Of a stretch of 41,493 nt of DNA, positions 1 through 8,129 are shown one piece after another. Where the stretch lies: the NCBI GenBank assembly GCA_902826335.1, contig CADEEL010000028.1, positions 1 to 41,493 on the forward strand, given 5' to 3'. Under the pieces are notes generated by a model that made no database searches, had not been told where the DNA came from, and saw only the letters and a list, made by a program, of their open reading frames with translations. This stretch comes from an uncultured Alphaproteobacteria bacterium (GTDB lineage Bacteria > Pseudomonadota > Alphaproteobacteria > Caulobacterales > Aquidulcibacteraceae). The number at the start of each line of letters is the position of its first letter. The stretch's first letter is position 1. The position numbers were made by a program, and so were the translations under genes.

Positions 1-50
1 CCTCTTGCATCGCTCGGCTCGGACGTCCAATCGACCTCCCGTGCAAGAGG
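1..50. repeat. Inverted repeat, 9-bp arms
   Basis: CCTCTTGCA at 1-9 is the exact reverse complement of TGCAAGAGG at 42-50, with a 32-base spacer. The element may continue beyond the window edge. Its role is unknown: it could be a terminator or leader structure of the gene to the left, or a repeat element. Confidence 0.4.
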
Positions 51-129
51 AGCGGAGATATTATCCGTGGACGGATCGGGTCGGATTTCTTTGTGTGAGT
101 TCCCCGAATTCGCCCCGATCCTGAATCGT

Positions 130-250
130 CCCGCGCTTCGACAAGCGCGGCGCGACGTGATCATATTCTCCAACGCCACCAGGAAAAACGTTTACGCACC
201 GTCGCGCTGAGCATGCCCTGAGCTTGGCGAAGGGCTTGTCGAAGCGCGGG
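130..250. repeat. Dispersed-repeat-like inverted repeat, perfect 17-bp arms
   Basis: CCCGCGCTTCGACAAGC at 130-146 is the exact reverse complement of the bases at 234-250. Just inside the right arm lies CCCTGAGCTTGGCGAAGGG (215-233), itself an imperfect palindrome. It resembles a CCCTGAGCTTGTCGAAGGG-type repeat that I recall as common between genes in proteobacteria. I infer a dispersed palindromic repeat rather than a gene. Confidence 0.6.
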
Positions 251-374
251 CGGCGCGCATCACTATTGTCCCCCGGTTCGGTGCGCCGCTATCCCACACC
301 CGCGCGCCGGCATGCATTAGAAGCCCCGCGCCCAGCCGCGATGCGCCCAGATCGCGGAGGCGCATGTACTCATC

Positions 375-405
375 CCCCGGGCGCGCCCTTCGTGCGCGCC
401 CGGGG
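375..405 (-). terminator. Strong GC hairpin downstream of ssb
   Basis: CCCCGGGCGCGC (375-386) pairs perfectly with GCGCGCCCGGGG (394-405) across a 7-base loop, about 25 bases beyond the ssb stop codon. There is no U-tract on the leftward strand, so this may be an RNA 3'-end stabiliser or a Rho-assisted stop rather than a classical intrinsic terminator. Confidence 0.5.
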
Positions 406-430
406 ATGGATGTGTCGATCGTGGACGTGC

Positions 431-904
431 TTAGAACGGAATTTCGTCGTCCATGTCGGCGGAGAAATTCTCGCGTGGGCCTTCCGCGACGCGCTTCTTG
501 CCGCCGCCATTGAAGCCGCCTTCGTCATAGGCCCGCTCCCCGCCGCCCTCGCCCTTGCCGTCCAGCATGGTGAGTTCGCCGCGGAAGCGCTGCAGGACGA
601 CTTCCGTCGTGTATTTTTCCTGGCCTTGCTGGTCCGTCCATTTGCGGGTCTGCAATTGGCCCTCGACGTACACTTTCGAGCCCTTCTTCAAATATTGCTC
701 GGCCACCTTGGCGATGTTCTCGTTGAAGATGACGACATTGTGCCACTCGGTCTTCTCGCGCCGTTCGCCGGTGGATTTGTCACGCCAGTTTTCGCTGGTG
801 GCGACGCGCAGATTGACGACGGGCTCGCCTGAATTCAGGCGGCGGATTTCCGGGTCCTTGCCCAGATTGCCGATCAGAATGACTTTATTGACGCTTCCGG
901 CCAT
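431..904 (-). CDS. ssb: Single-stranded DNA-binding protein SSB
   Basis: SSB coats single-stranded DNA during replication, recombination and repair and recruits partner proteins through its C-terminal tip. The 157-residue product has the OB-fold start ([15 protein letters not shown]), the middle segment around EWHNVV and [10 protein letters not shown], a Gly/Lys-rich linker and the acidic tip DMDDEIPF. I chose the ATG at 904 because homology begins there (MAGSVNKV) and a GGAGAA ribosome-binding site precedes it; longer in-frame starts run through the upstream regulatory region. A LexA box lies about 74 bases upstream, so SOS control is expected. uvrA, another classical SOS gene, is on the opposite strand. 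Confidence 0.98.
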   Translation of the reverse strand: MAGSVNKVILIGNLGKDPEIRRLNSGEPVVNLRVATSENWRDKSTGERREKTEWHNVVIFNENIAKVAEQYLKKGSKVYVEGQLQTRKWTDQQGQEKYTTEVVLQRFRGELTMLDGKGEGGGERAYDEGGFNGGGKKRVAEGPRENFSADMDDEIPF

Positions 905-977
905 GGCTGTTCTCCGTTTCCTGCGCTTGGTCCAAGGCGCTTGGGTTGCTCCTGCCCGATACTTGCGGCGGGAGTTT

Positions 978-992
978 GTTCTTTGTATGTTC
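978..992. promoter_or_regulatory. LexA (SOS) operator between ssb and the DODA-uvrA pair
   Basis: The sequence GTTCTTTGTATGTTC matches the alphaproteobacterial LexA box GTTC-N7-GTTC exactly. It lies between leftward ssb (start 904) and rightward DODA-uvrA (start 1141). On the leftward strand a possible -35 (TTGATT, 1003-998) precedes it, so LexA would overlap the spacer of an ssb promoter. The sequence match is direct; regulation of ssb is a strong inference and of the rightward genes a weaker one, the box being about 150 bases upstream of their start. Confidence 0.8.
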
Positions 993-1140
993 TCACGAAT
1001 CAAGTCCGCCGCCAAGGTTAATCGCCTCGGCGGGCTCGTGGGAGGGCGCGGCGCATGATTTCGCTCCGGGGCCGGGTGTGCAAAACCAGCGCGGGGCGCC
1101 TATCTGCTCGCTTCTTTCCCGCGCTGGCGAAGGTCGGATT

Positions 1141-1920
1141 ATGACGCAGAAGGCGCCTGCCCTGTTTGTCGGCCACGGCTCGCCGATGAACGCCATCGAG
1201 GACACGCCCTCCTCGCGCGGCTGGCGCGAGATTGCGCGCACGTTCGCCAGGCCACGCGCGATTGTTTGTGCGTCCGCGCATTGGGTGGGCGATGGGGTGC
1301 GTGTGGCGGCGAACGCGCACCCACGCACCATCCATGACTTCCGCGGCTTTCCACCCGCCCTTTCGGCCGTGTATTACTCAGCCCCGGGCGATCCCGCCCT
1401 GGCGCACGACATTACGCGCCGTCTCGCGGCGTTTGACGCACGCGCTGATGAAGGCTGGGGCCTTGATCACGGAACGTGGTCCGTGCTCGTGCATATGTAT
1501 CCCGACGCCGACGTGCCGGTGCTACAGCTTAGCCTCGACGCGCGCCGCGCGCCCGAGGCGCATTACGCCATCGGCCAGGCGCTTGCGCCGCTGCGCGACG
1601 AAGGCGTCATGATCCTCGGCTCGGGCGACATCGTGCACAATCTCGCGGCGTTCTTCGGAAGCGGGGCGCCGGCGCAGAGGGAACTTGAGCGCGGCTTTGA
1701 CGATGACATCCTCGCCGCCGTGGAAACAGGCGATCATGAGCGTGTGCTGAATTATCGCGCCCACCCGGCCGCCGCGCACGCCGCGCCGGATTGGGATCAT
1801 TTCTATCCGCTGTTCTACACGCTCGGCGCGCGCGGCGTGGAGGAACGCGCGCACGTCTTCAATCGGCATTTTTTCCCGGGCATATCGATGACCAGCATCG
1901 CGTTCGGACTTGCGGCATGA
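1141..1920 (+). CDS. DODA-type extradiol ring-cleaving dioxygenase (YgiD-like)
   Basis: The 259-residue protein belongs to the 4,5-DOPA dioxygenase / LigB superfamily, metal enzymes that open aromatic diols; the physiological substrate in bacteria such as E. coli (YgiD) is not settled. Family signatures are GHGSPMNA (His12), ASAHW (His47), GLDHGTW (His110), GSGDIVHNL (His166) and DWDHFYP (His220), which supply the usual metal and catalytic histidines. The ATG at 1141 follows GAAGGTCGG. Its stop overlaps the uvrA start as ATGA (1917-1920), so the two genes should be translationally coupled. Lying between the LexA box and uvrA, it may be co-induced in the SOS response, which is unexpected for this family. 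Confidence 0.93.
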   Translation: MTQKAPALFVGHGSPMNAIEDTPSSRGWREIARTFARPRAIVCASAHWVGDGVRVAANAHPRTIHDFRGFPPALSAVYYSAPGDPALAHDITRRLAAFDARADEGWGLDHGTWSVLVHMYPDADVPVLQLSLDARRAPEAHYAIGQALAPLRDEGVMILGSGDIVHNLAAFFGSGAPAQRELERGFDDDILAAVETGDHERVLNYRAHPAAAHAAPDWDHFYPLFYTLGARGVEERAHVFNRHFFPGISMTSIAFGLAA

Positions 1921-4900
1921 AGGACGGCCTCACCCATATCCGCGTGCGCGGCGCCAGAGAACACAATCTCAAGGGCGTCAGCGTCGATATTCCGCGCAAC
2001 GAGCTTGTCGTGATCACGGGCCTGTCCGGCTCAGGCAAAAGCTCGCTGGCGTTCGATACGATCTATGCGGAGGGCCAGCGCCGCTATGTCGAAAGCCTTT
2101 CCGCCTATGCACGCCAATTCCTGGAGCTGATGCAGAAGCCGGACGTGGATTCCATCGAGGGCCTCTCGCCGGCGATCTCGATCGAGCAGAAAACCACGTC
2201 GCGCAATCCACGTTCGACGGTCGGCACTGTCACGGAAATCTACGATTATATGCGTCTGCTGTGGGCGCGCGTCGGCGTACCCTATTCGCCGGCGACCGGC
2301 CTGCCGATCGAGGCGATGCAAGTGTCGCAAATGGTCGATCGCGTCATGGCGCTGCCGGAAGGGTCGCGGCTCTATCTGCTCGCGCCCATGGTGCGGGACC
2401 GCAAGGGCGAATACCGCAAGGAATTGGGCGAGCTGCTGAAGAAGGGCTATCAGCGCGCCAAGATCGACGGCGAATTTCACGAACTGGAGAACCCGCCGAC
2501 GCTCGATAAGAAATTGAAGCACGACATCGATGTCGTGGTTGACCGCGTCGTCGTGAAGGCCGGGATCGAAACGCGCCTCGCGGATTCAATCGAGCAATGC
2601 CTGCGGCTGGCGGATAATATTTGCGTTGTGGAGTTCGCGGATGCGGGCGCCTCTCCTTCTCCCCTTGTGGGAGAAGGTGGCGCGAAGCGCCGGATGAGGG
2701 GTGAAAGCGCAAAGTCAGCAAGCGGCGCGCCCGCACCCCTCGCCCGCCCTTCGCTGCGCGAAGGCCACCCTCTCCCACAAGGGGAGAGGGACGCGCCGCA
2801 CCGCATCATCCTCTCCGCCAAATTCGCCTGTCCGGTTTCCGGCTTCACCATCCCCGAGATCGAACCGCGTCTCTTCTCGTTCAACAATCCCGCCGGCGCA
2901 TGTCCAGCGTGCGATGGGCTTGGCCAGCAGCTCAAATTCGACGCCGATATGGTGGTTCCGGAAAAGGACAAGTCCTTGCAGGATGGCGCCGTGGCGCCCT
3001 GGGCGCGCGGCCCCTCTCCGCTCTATACGCAGACGCTGCAGGCGCTGGCGCGCCACTTCAAAGTAAAGATGCAGACGCCGTGGCGCGAGCTGCCCAAGCC
3101 CGCGCGTGACGGCGTGCTCCATGGCGTCAAGGAACCCATAAAATTCATCTATGACGATGGCCTCAGGCGCTATGAAACGACCAAGCCGTTCGAAGGCGTC
3201 ATTCCAAATCTGGAGCGGCGCTGGAAGGAAACGGATTCGCAATGGGTGCGTGAGGAGCTGGGCCGCTACCAAAGCGAGGCGCCTTGCCCGGTGTGCGAAG
3301 GCCGGCGCCTCAAGCCGGAAGCGCTGGCGGTCAAGGTCGATGCGCTCGACATCGCGGCGGCCTCCGTCTTCTCCATCCGAGCCGCGCGGGACTGGTTCGG
3401 CGCCCTCAATGCGAAGCTCAAAAAGAAAGATCAGGAGATCGCCGCGCGGATCCTGAAGGAGATCAATGATCGCCTGCGCTTTCTCGTTGATGTCGGGCTG
3501 GAATATCTCACGCTGTCGCGCACGTCCGGCACGCTCTCGGGCGGGGAAAGCCAACGCATCCGCCTGGCCTCGCAGATCGGATCGGGCCTCACGGGCGTGC
3601 TTTATGTGCTGGACGAACCCAGCATCGGCCTCCATCAGCGGGACAACGCTCGCCTGCTCGAAACGCTGAAACGGCTGCGCGATCTTGGCAATTCGGTGCT
3701 GGTGGTGGAGCATGACGAAGAGGCGATCCTCACCGCCGATCACGTCATCGATATGGGCCCGGCGGCGGGCGTGCATGGTGGGCGCGTGATCGCCGAAGGC
3801 GCCCCGCGCGTCATCGAGCAATCGAAAGAGAGCCTGACGGGCGCCTATTTGACTGGCCGGCGCGAAATTCCGATTCCGGACAAGCGTCGCCGCCTCTCGA
3901 AAAACAAAGTGCTTAAGCTTGTCGGCGCCAGCGGCAACAATCTGCAATCCGTCACGGCTGAGATTCCCGTGGCGACGTTCACCTGCGTCACCGGCGTTTC
4001 CGGCGGCGGCAAATCCACGCTGACCATCGAAACGCTCTACAAGGCGGCCGCGCGCCGCCTCAACGGCGCCAACGAAAATCCCGCGCCCTATGATGCGATC
4101 GAGGGCCTCGAACATTTCGACAAAGTGATCGACATCGATCAAAGCCCGATCGGTCGCACGCCGCGCTCAAATCCCGCGACCTACACCGGCGCCTTCACGC
4201 CGATCCGGGACTGGTACGCCGCGCTGCCGGAAGCGCAGGCGCGCGGCTACGGGCCCGGGCGATTTTCGTTCAACGTCAAGGGCGGGCGCTGCGAAGCTTG
4301 CCAGGGCGACGGCGTGCTGAAGATCGAGATGCACTTCCTGCCGGACGTTTACGTCACCTGCGACACCTGCAAGGGCAAACGCTACAATCGCGAGACGCTG
4401 GAAATCCTATTCAAGGGCAAATCCATCGCCGACGTGTTGGACATGACGGTTGAGGAAGCCGCGAACCTCTTCAACGCCGTGCCTGGCATTCGCGACAAGA
4501 TGGAGACGCTGAAACGCGTCGGGCTCGGCTATGTGCATGTCGGCCAGCAGGCGACGACATTGTCGGGCGGTGAAGCGCAGCGGGTGAAACTCTCGAAAGA
4601 ATTATCTAAGCGCGCCACGGGCCGCACGCTCTACATCCTCGATGAACCGACGACGGGGCTGCATTTCGAGGATGTGCGCAAGCTGCTCGAAGTGCTGCAT
4701 GAGTTGGTGGACAACGGCAACACGGTGGTGGTGATCGAGCATAATCTCGATGTCATCAAGACCGCCGATTGGATCATCGATCTCGGGCCCGAAGGCGGCG
4801 ATGGCGGCGGCAAGATTGTCGCGGCGGGAACGCCCGAGGATGTCGCCAAGGTGAAAGAAAGCTGGACGGGCCGCTATCTCGCGCAGGCGCTCAAGAAACA

Positions 4901-4985
4901 TGGCGAACGGCGCGCGGCGCAGAGCGCGCCTACAACCGCTGCGCCGGCGAAGGCGGTGCGGAAGAATGGGCGGAAAAGAGCGTAA
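1917..4985 (+). CDS. uvrA: Excinuclease ABC subunit A, with an in-frame repeat insertion
   Basis: UvrA is the damage-recognition ATPase of nucleotide excision repair; it loads UvrB onto lesions. The product is 1022 residues against about 940-975 usual. Visible are Walker A GLSGSGKS (35-42), a first zinc module (FACPVSGF then ACPACDGLG), signature LSGGESQ (near 540) and Walker [10 protein letters not shown]. The second half has GVSGGGKST (near 695), the zinc finger CEACQGDG...[15 protein letters not shown] (near 882) and YILDEPTTG. In the first zinc module one cysteine is Ser, which I believe is usual in alphaproteobacteria. Residues about 247-291 are encoded by a palindromic repeat element and sit in a loop between the UvrB-binding region and the first zinc module. 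The start at 1917 overlaps the upstream stop. Confidence 0.98.
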   Translation: MKDGLTHIRVRGAREHNLKGVSVDIPRNELVVITGLSGSGKSSLAFDTIYAEGQRRYVESLSAYARQFLELMQKPDVDSIEGLSPAISIEQKTTSRNPRSTVGTVTEIYDYMRLLWARVGVPYSPATGLPIEAMQVSQMVDRVMALPEGSRLYLLAPMVRDRKGEYRKELGELLKKGYQRAKIDGEFHELENPPTLDKKLKHDIDVVVDRVVVKAGIETRLADSIEQCLRLADNICVVEFADAGASPSPLVGEGGAKRRMRGESAKSASGAPAPLARPSLREGHPLPQGERDAPHRIILSAKFACPVSGFTIPEIEPRLFSFNNPAGACPACDGLGQQLKFDADMVVPEKDKSLQDGAVAPWARGPSPLYTQTLQALARHFKVKMQTPWRELPKPARDGVLHGVKEPIKFIYDDGLRRYETTKPFEGVIPNLERRWKETDSQWVREELGRYQSEAPCPVCEGRRLKPEALAVKVDALDIAAASVFSIRAARDWFGALNAKLKKKDQEIAARILKEINDRLRFLVDVGLEYLTLSRTSGTLSGGESQRIRLASQIGSGLTGVLYVLDEPSIGLHQRDNARLLETLKRLRDLGNSVLVVEHDEEAILTADHVIDMGPAAGVHGGRVIAEGAPRVIEQSKESLTGAYLTGRREIPIPDKRRRLSKNKVLKLVGASGNNLQSVTAEIPVATFTCVTGVSGGGKSTLTIETLYKAAARRLNGANENPAPYDAIEGLEHFDKVIDIDQSPIGRTPRSNPATYTGAFTPIRDWYAALPEAQARGYGPGRFSFNVKGGRCEACQGDGVLKIEMHFLPDVYVTCDTCKGKRYNRETLEILFKGKSIADVLDMTVEEAANLFNAVPGIRDKMETLKRVGLGYVHVGQQATTLSGGEAQRVKLSKELSKRATGRTLYILDEPTTGLHFEDVRKLLEVLHELVDNGNTVVVIEHNLDVIKTADWIIDLGPEGGDGGGKIVAAGTPEDVAKVKESWTGRYLAQALKKHGERRAAQSAPTTAAPAKAVRKNGRKRA
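2655..2790. repeat. Palindromic repeat element inserted in frame inside uvrA
   Basis: Two terminal hairpins bracket the element: CCTTCTCCC-N5-GGGAGAAGG (2655-2677) and CCCTCTCCC-N5-GGGAGAGGG (2768-2790). The internal parts (GGTGGCGCGAAGCGC, GGATGAGGGGTG, CACCCCTCGCCCG, TGCGCGAAGGCCACC) are also roughly complementary. The same architecture occurs between genes at 21727-21875 and, as variants, at 20036-20144 and 23169-23281. Inside uvrA the element adds about 46 codons without a stop or frameshift. It resembles in concept the Rickettsia palindromic elements, though I cannot say it is homologous to them. Confidence 0.88.
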
Positions 4986-5043
4986 AGCGGATAGTTAAGT
5001 GGCGGGCCTCGCGTTCACCGAACAGTCGTTGTAAAAGATAATT

Positions 5044-5295
5044 ATGTCATCAACCGTGACTCTCCCGCCTGACCTTGCCGCCAAGGTCGATGCGCGCATC
5101 GCAAGCGGCGCGGCCGATGACGCCGTCGATGTTGTACGCGCGGGAATCGAAGCGCTTGAAGCGGCGGACGCCGCGAAGTTGGGCGCTCTGCGCGCCAAGG
5201 TCGCGCGCGCGCTGGCCGATCCGCGCCCATCCGTGCCCGCGGACGAGGTGTTTGACAGAACGAACGCCCTCCTGGATGCGCTCGCCCGCTCGTGA
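5044..5295 (+). CDS. parD: ParD-family antitoxin (type II)
   Basis: The 83-residue protein looks like a ParD/CopG-type antitoxin: an N-terminal ribbon-helix-helix part (SSTVTLPPDLAAKVDARIASG, then a helix with VVRAGIEALE) binds the operator, and the C-terminal half (DPRPSVPADEVFDRTNALL) would wrap the toxin. Its stop codon overlaps the GTG start of the parE remnant, the usual antitoxin-first arrangement, and the pair probably represses its own promoter. The upstream gap (4986-5043) is AT-rich just before the start (TTGTAAAAGATAATT) with no strong ribosome-binding site. With the toxin frameshifted, this may be an orphan antitoxin. Confidence 0.85.
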   Translation: MSSTVTLPPDLAAKVDARIASGAADDAVDVVRAGIEALEAADAAKLGALRAKVARALADPRPSVPADEVFDRTNALLDALARS

Positions 5296-5602
5296 GCCGG
5301 GTTGCAGTTCGCCCGGAGGCGGAGGCCGATCTCGCATCAATCGCGATGTTCCTGGCCGAACGAAGCGTGTCGCGCGCCAAGGCGTTGGTGGCGCGTTTGC
5401 GTTCGCGCTGTGATGTGCTGAGGACAAGCCCAAAGGCTGGCCGACCGCGTGATGAGATTGCGCCCGGTCTGCGCAGCCTCGTTGAGCGGCCATATATAAT
5501 TTTTTATCGTTGGATGGCGATCGCGCGGAGATTGTCGCCATCGTGCATGGCGCGCGGGATTTGCCGGCCGCCTTATCGGCTCGAATTTTAAAGGAGGCGT
5601 GA
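5292..5602 (+). pseudogene. parE: ParE/RelE-family toxin gene with a one-base frameshift
   Basis: Reading from GTG 5292 gives a normal ParE N-terminus (AVRPEAEADLASIAMFLAE ... SPKAGRPRDEIAPGLRSLV ... YIIFYR). After codon TGG at 5511-5513 the frame runs into an unrelated tail that stops at 5591. If one base is restored after 5513 (TGG-GAT instead of TGG-AT), the expected ParE ending appears: RWDGDRAEIVAIVHGARDLP, continuing to a TGA at 5600-5602. This points to a single G deletion. The missing strand belongs to the ParE core, so the product is probably inactive. A sequencing error in a G-run (TGGGAT to TGGAT) is the main alternative. Confidence 0.8.
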
Positions 5603-5604
5603 GA

Positions 5605-6207
5605 TTGTCGTTCATGCCTAAGACAGTCAGTGCATTGGCGGCATTGATCCTCGCGGCCATATCCACGCCCGCATTCGCGGATGACGAGGCCTCCAACCGC
5701 CCGCTTGTCGTGGCCAGCCAATATGGCGATTGCTACGCGCGCTCCATCCCCTCCGGGACGTATGGAAACGAAGGCCGCACGGAAATCTTCCTCGTTGAAG
5801 CAGAGGCGGATCGGCTGGTTCACACCTATGATTGGTACGCGCACACGTTGCGGCTCGAATGCAATGTGGCGGGCGCGGACGGCTCGGTCGGCGTCTCGGT
5901 GGTGGGTTTCGGCCCCTGGGCGCGCGGGCAAGCGGCCGATGACGAAACCCTCGCGCTCGCCTTCTATTGGAACGGACGCTTGCTGCGCCGCTATTCGACG
6001 CTCGATCTGGCGGAGCGGCCGGACAATGTGCAGGCGTCTATCTCCCACTACACTGTGATCGACGACGTTGTCGGCTATCAATGGATCGCTGGAAATCGGT
6101 ATGCCTTCGCCCTGCGGCTCGTGGACGGACGGGAGCTTGTTTTTGACGCGGGCACGGGCGCGCGCCTGCAAACCTCCGAGGGCGGGCGCCCGCGCCTCGG
6201 CGAGTGA
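5605..6207 (+). CDS. Secreted/periplasmic protein of unknown function
   Basis: I do not recognise the family. The product is about 200 residues and begins with a Sec signal peptide: a Lys near the N-terminus, the hydrophobic run VSALAALILAAIS and the probable cleavage site TPAFA-DD. The mature part is rich in aromatic and beta-type segments, with two cysteines (YGDCYARS and LECNVAG) that could form a disulfide. I chose TTG 5605 because AAGGAGG (5591-5597) sits at ideal distance; ATG 5614 and GTG 5599 are alternatives that leave the signal peptide unchanged. It directly follows the restored parE stop, so it may share that transcript. Confidence 0.72.
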   Translation: MSFMPKTVSALAALILAAISTPAFADDEASNRPLVVASQYGDCYARSIPSGTYGNEGRTEIFLVEAEADRLVHTYDWYAHTLRLECNVAGADGSVGVSVVGFGPWARGQAADDETLALAFYWNGRLLRRYSTLDLAERPDNVQASISHYTVIDDVVGYQWIAGNRYAFALRLVDGRELVFDAGTGARLQTSEGGRPRLGE

Positions 6208-6263
6208 GGCCCCGCCTCGCCCATGGCGGCGCGCTGTGGTAGGCAAGGCGCGGGGAGTGAAAC

Positions 6264-6827
6264 ATGATCGACATTCGCCGTTCCGCGCTCATTGGCCTTG
6301 GCCTTCTCGCGCTCGCCGCCTGCGGCCAGCCGGCCGCGACGGCTGACGCGGCTGGCGCGGCCGCGCCAGCGGCGCAACCGGCCGAAGCCGCGCAGGCGCC
6401 GGCGGGCGCGGGCTTGCGCGCGGTTTTCACTGACAACGCCTGCTTCGCCCGCGGCTACGATGACGCCCACCTGGCGGCGCATCCGCGCCAAATGCTCCAG
6501 CACTTTTTTCTGGCGGCGCCCGGCGCGGAATGGGCGGCGCTGAATACGCCCGAGCAATTCCATCTCGGCCTCGGCTTCTCCATCCGGGACAGCACGGACA
6601 TTTTCATTGGCGTCGCCATCTGCACGCCGCGCGGCGAAGGCGCCGCGTGCGGGCTTGAGGGCGACGGCGGGGAGTTCACGATCACGCCCCAAGGCGCACG
6701 CCTGCGGCTCGACATCGCGCGCATGGAGCTCGAGGGCCAGGAAGGGTTCAGCCCTAACCTGGCGGACAGCGATGACCGGGTGGTCCTGCTCGATCGCAGC
6801 GACTTCACGGACTGCCTGGTTGACTGA
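6264..6827 (+). CDS. Putative lipoprotein of unknown function
   Basis: The 187-residue product starts with a lipoprotein signal (RRSALIGLGLLALAAC; lipobox LAAC with Cys20), then an Ala/Pro-rich linker typical of lipoproteins that stand off the membrane. The globular part has several cysteines (DNACFARG, AICTPRG, AACGLEG, FTDCLVD) suggesting disulfides in the periplasm. No enzymatic motif is visible. The ATG at 6264 follows GGGGAGTGAAAC. The preceding gene also encodes an exported protein of unknown function; the two may have related envelope roles, but that is only context. Confidence 0.75.
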   Translation: MIDIRRSALIGLGLLALAACGQPAATADAAGAAAPAAQPAEAAQAPAGAGLRAVFTDNACFARGYDDAHLAAHPRQMLQHFFLAAPGAEWAALNTPEQFHLGLGFSIRDSTDIFIGVAICTPRGEGAACGLEGDGGEFTITPQGARLRLDIARMELEGQEGFSPNLADSDDRVVLLDRSDFTDCLVD

Positions 6828-6939
6828 GGCGCGCGTCAAGGGGGTTTGAATTTGGGCCGGAACGCGCTATTGCGCGCTACCCACTCATTTGAACCCCACC
6901 ACCCACCACACGGCTTTCGCCGCGCTGACAGGACCCTGC

Positions 6940-7299
6940 ATGTCTCAATTCCGCACCAAGGAATTCAATGACCGCCAAAAGGCGGCCGCCGAAGCCAAGA
7001 AGGCGCTGCTCGAAAAGTTCAAGGCGCGCGATCCCAACGATCCCGAACTTGTCGCCCGGCGTGAAGCCGCCGCCCTCTCCGCCGCCCAGCGCGAAGCCAA
7101 GCGCGCCGAAGCGGCAGAGCTGCGCAAGCTGCGCCTCGAGGAGAAGGAAGCCGAGCGCAAGGTCGCGCTGATCAAGGCCGCCGAAGAGGCCGAACGCGCC
7201 CGCATCGCCGCCGAGGAAGCGCGCGAGATCGCCGAAGCCGAGGCCAAGGCCCGCCGCGATCTGCGTTACGCCACGCGCAAGGCGCGTCAGCGGGCGTAA
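6940..7299 (+). CDS. DUF6481-like Lys/Glu/Ala-rich coiled-coil protein
   Basis: The 119-residue protein is almost entirely charged helix, rich in Ala, Glu, Lys and Arg, with the start FRTKEFNDRQKAAAEAKKAL and a basic end (RKARQRA). This matches the small alphaproteobacterial family I know as DUF6481, of unknown function; the name is from memory. A long coiled coil without membrane segment or signal is predicted, so it should be cytoplasmic. I chose ATG 6940 over an in-frame upstream start at 6889 because it follows an AGGA site and homologues begin with the MSQFR-type motif. The arginase-family gene starts only 14 bases downstream, so co-transcription is likely. Confidence 0.8.
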   Translation: MSQFRTKEFNDRQKAAAEAKKALLEKFKARDPNDPELVARREAAALSAAQREAKRAEAAELRKLRLEEKEAERKVALIKAAEEAERARIAAEEAREIAEAEAKARRDLRYATRKARQRA

Positions 7300-7313
7300 G
7301 GAAGGGCGCGATC

Positions 7314-8120
7314 GTGGCAGACGATGAGTCCTCGTCGCGCGCGCCCTTCGTTACGCTGATCGGCGCACCGACGGATGCGCACTCGTCTTTTCTGCGTGGC
7401 GCGGCGGGCGCGCCGCCTCTGATCCGCAGGGCCTTTCACTCGCCCTCAGGCAATCTCGCCGCGGAGAACGGCCGCGAACTCGGGGGCGATGTCACGCTAC
7501 TGGACATCGGCGATCTTAAGCTCGATGGCGGCGCGGGGGATTTCGCGCGCCTGCGCGACGCGGCGGCCGGCGCGCGCGGCATGGCGCTGACGCTGGGCGG
7601 GGATCATTCGATCACGTTTCCACTGGTCCAGGGCCTAGCGGACATACACGGCCCATTGAACATCCTGCACTTCGACGCCCATCCCGATCTTTATGATGAC
7701 TTTGAAGGCGATCCCTTCTCGCACGCCTCGCCGTTCGCGCGGATCATGGAGGCGGGCTTGGCGGCGCGCCTCGTGCAAGTTGGAATCCGCACGCTCAATG
7801 CGCATCAGCGCGCCCAAGCCACACGCTTCGGCGTAGAGATCATCGGCTGCGATGGTTTCGATCCGGCGCGCGTGCCGATTCCGCCCGCGCCGCTTTATGT
7901 GAGCATCGATCTCGACGTGTTCGATCCCGCCTTTTGCCCGGGCGTATCGCACTATGAGCCGGGCGGGCTTAGCGTGCGCGATGTGCTATCCGTGCTGCAC
8001 AGGATTGAGACGCGCATCGTCGGCGCTGATATCGTCGAATATAATCCGTTGCGCGATGTGGGCGAGCGCACGGCCTATGTCGCCGCGAAACTGGTCAAGG
8101 AATTGGCCGCGCTGGCGTAA
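7314..8120 (+). CDS. Agmatinase/arginase-family ureohydrolase
   Basis: Ureohydrolases cleave guanidino groups, for example agmatine to putrescine plus urea, using a dinuclear manganese centre. All six expected metal ligands are visible in the 268-residue protein: GGDHS (His98), DAHPD (Asp121, His123, Asp125) and SIDLDVFDP (Asp199, Asp201). The start is GTG 7314 behind an AAGGAAGG site. The substrate (agmatine, arginine, formiminoglutamate or another guanidino compound) cannot be told from sequence alone, and no polyamine or histidine-degradation genes adjoin, so I give no symbol. It converges on the membrane-protein gene that ends at 8130. Confidence 0.92.
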   Translation: MADDESSSRAPFVTLIGAPTDAHSSFLRGAAGAPPLIRRAFHSPSGNLAAENGRELGGDVTLLDIGDLKLDGGAGDFARLRDAAAGARGMALTLGGDHSITFPLVQGLADIHGPLNILHFDAHPDLYDDFEGDPFSHASPFARIMEAGLAARLVQVGIRTLNAHQRAQATRFGVEIIGCDGFDPARVPIPPAPLYVSIDLDVFDPAFCPGVSHYEPGGLSVRDVLSVLHRIETRIVGADIVEYNPLRDVGERTAYVAAKLVKELAALA

Positions 8121-8129
8121 CGCATCGCG

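Larger units (their letters stand above)
1..430. other. Non-coding region at left edge, rich in inverted repeats
   Basis: I see no credible gene here; the frames that stay open are antisense to ssb or read through repeats. The stretch holds three inverted repeats, listed separately: arms at 1-9 and 42-50, 17-base arms at 130-146 and 234-250, and a GC-rich hairpin at 375-405. A short palindrome ATCCGT-GG-ACGGAT lies at 63-76. The gene that would lie to the left is outside the window, so part of this may be its promoter or leader. Confidence 0.6.

Noticed and set aside
58-76. A DnaA box or origin at the left edge (TTATCC)
   Set aside because: Only one partial match (TTATCCGTG) is present, with no cluster and no AT-rich unwinding region.
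2715-4142. Long open frame of 475 codons on the leftward strand inside uvrA
   Set aside because: It is antisense to the conserved uvrA frame, has no domain that I recognise and no credible start. GC-rich genes commonly leave such frames open.
5050-6246. 398-codon leftward frame opposite parDE and the secreted-protein gene
   Set aside because: The opposite strand has recognisable ParD/ParE and a signal peptide; the antisense frame has none.
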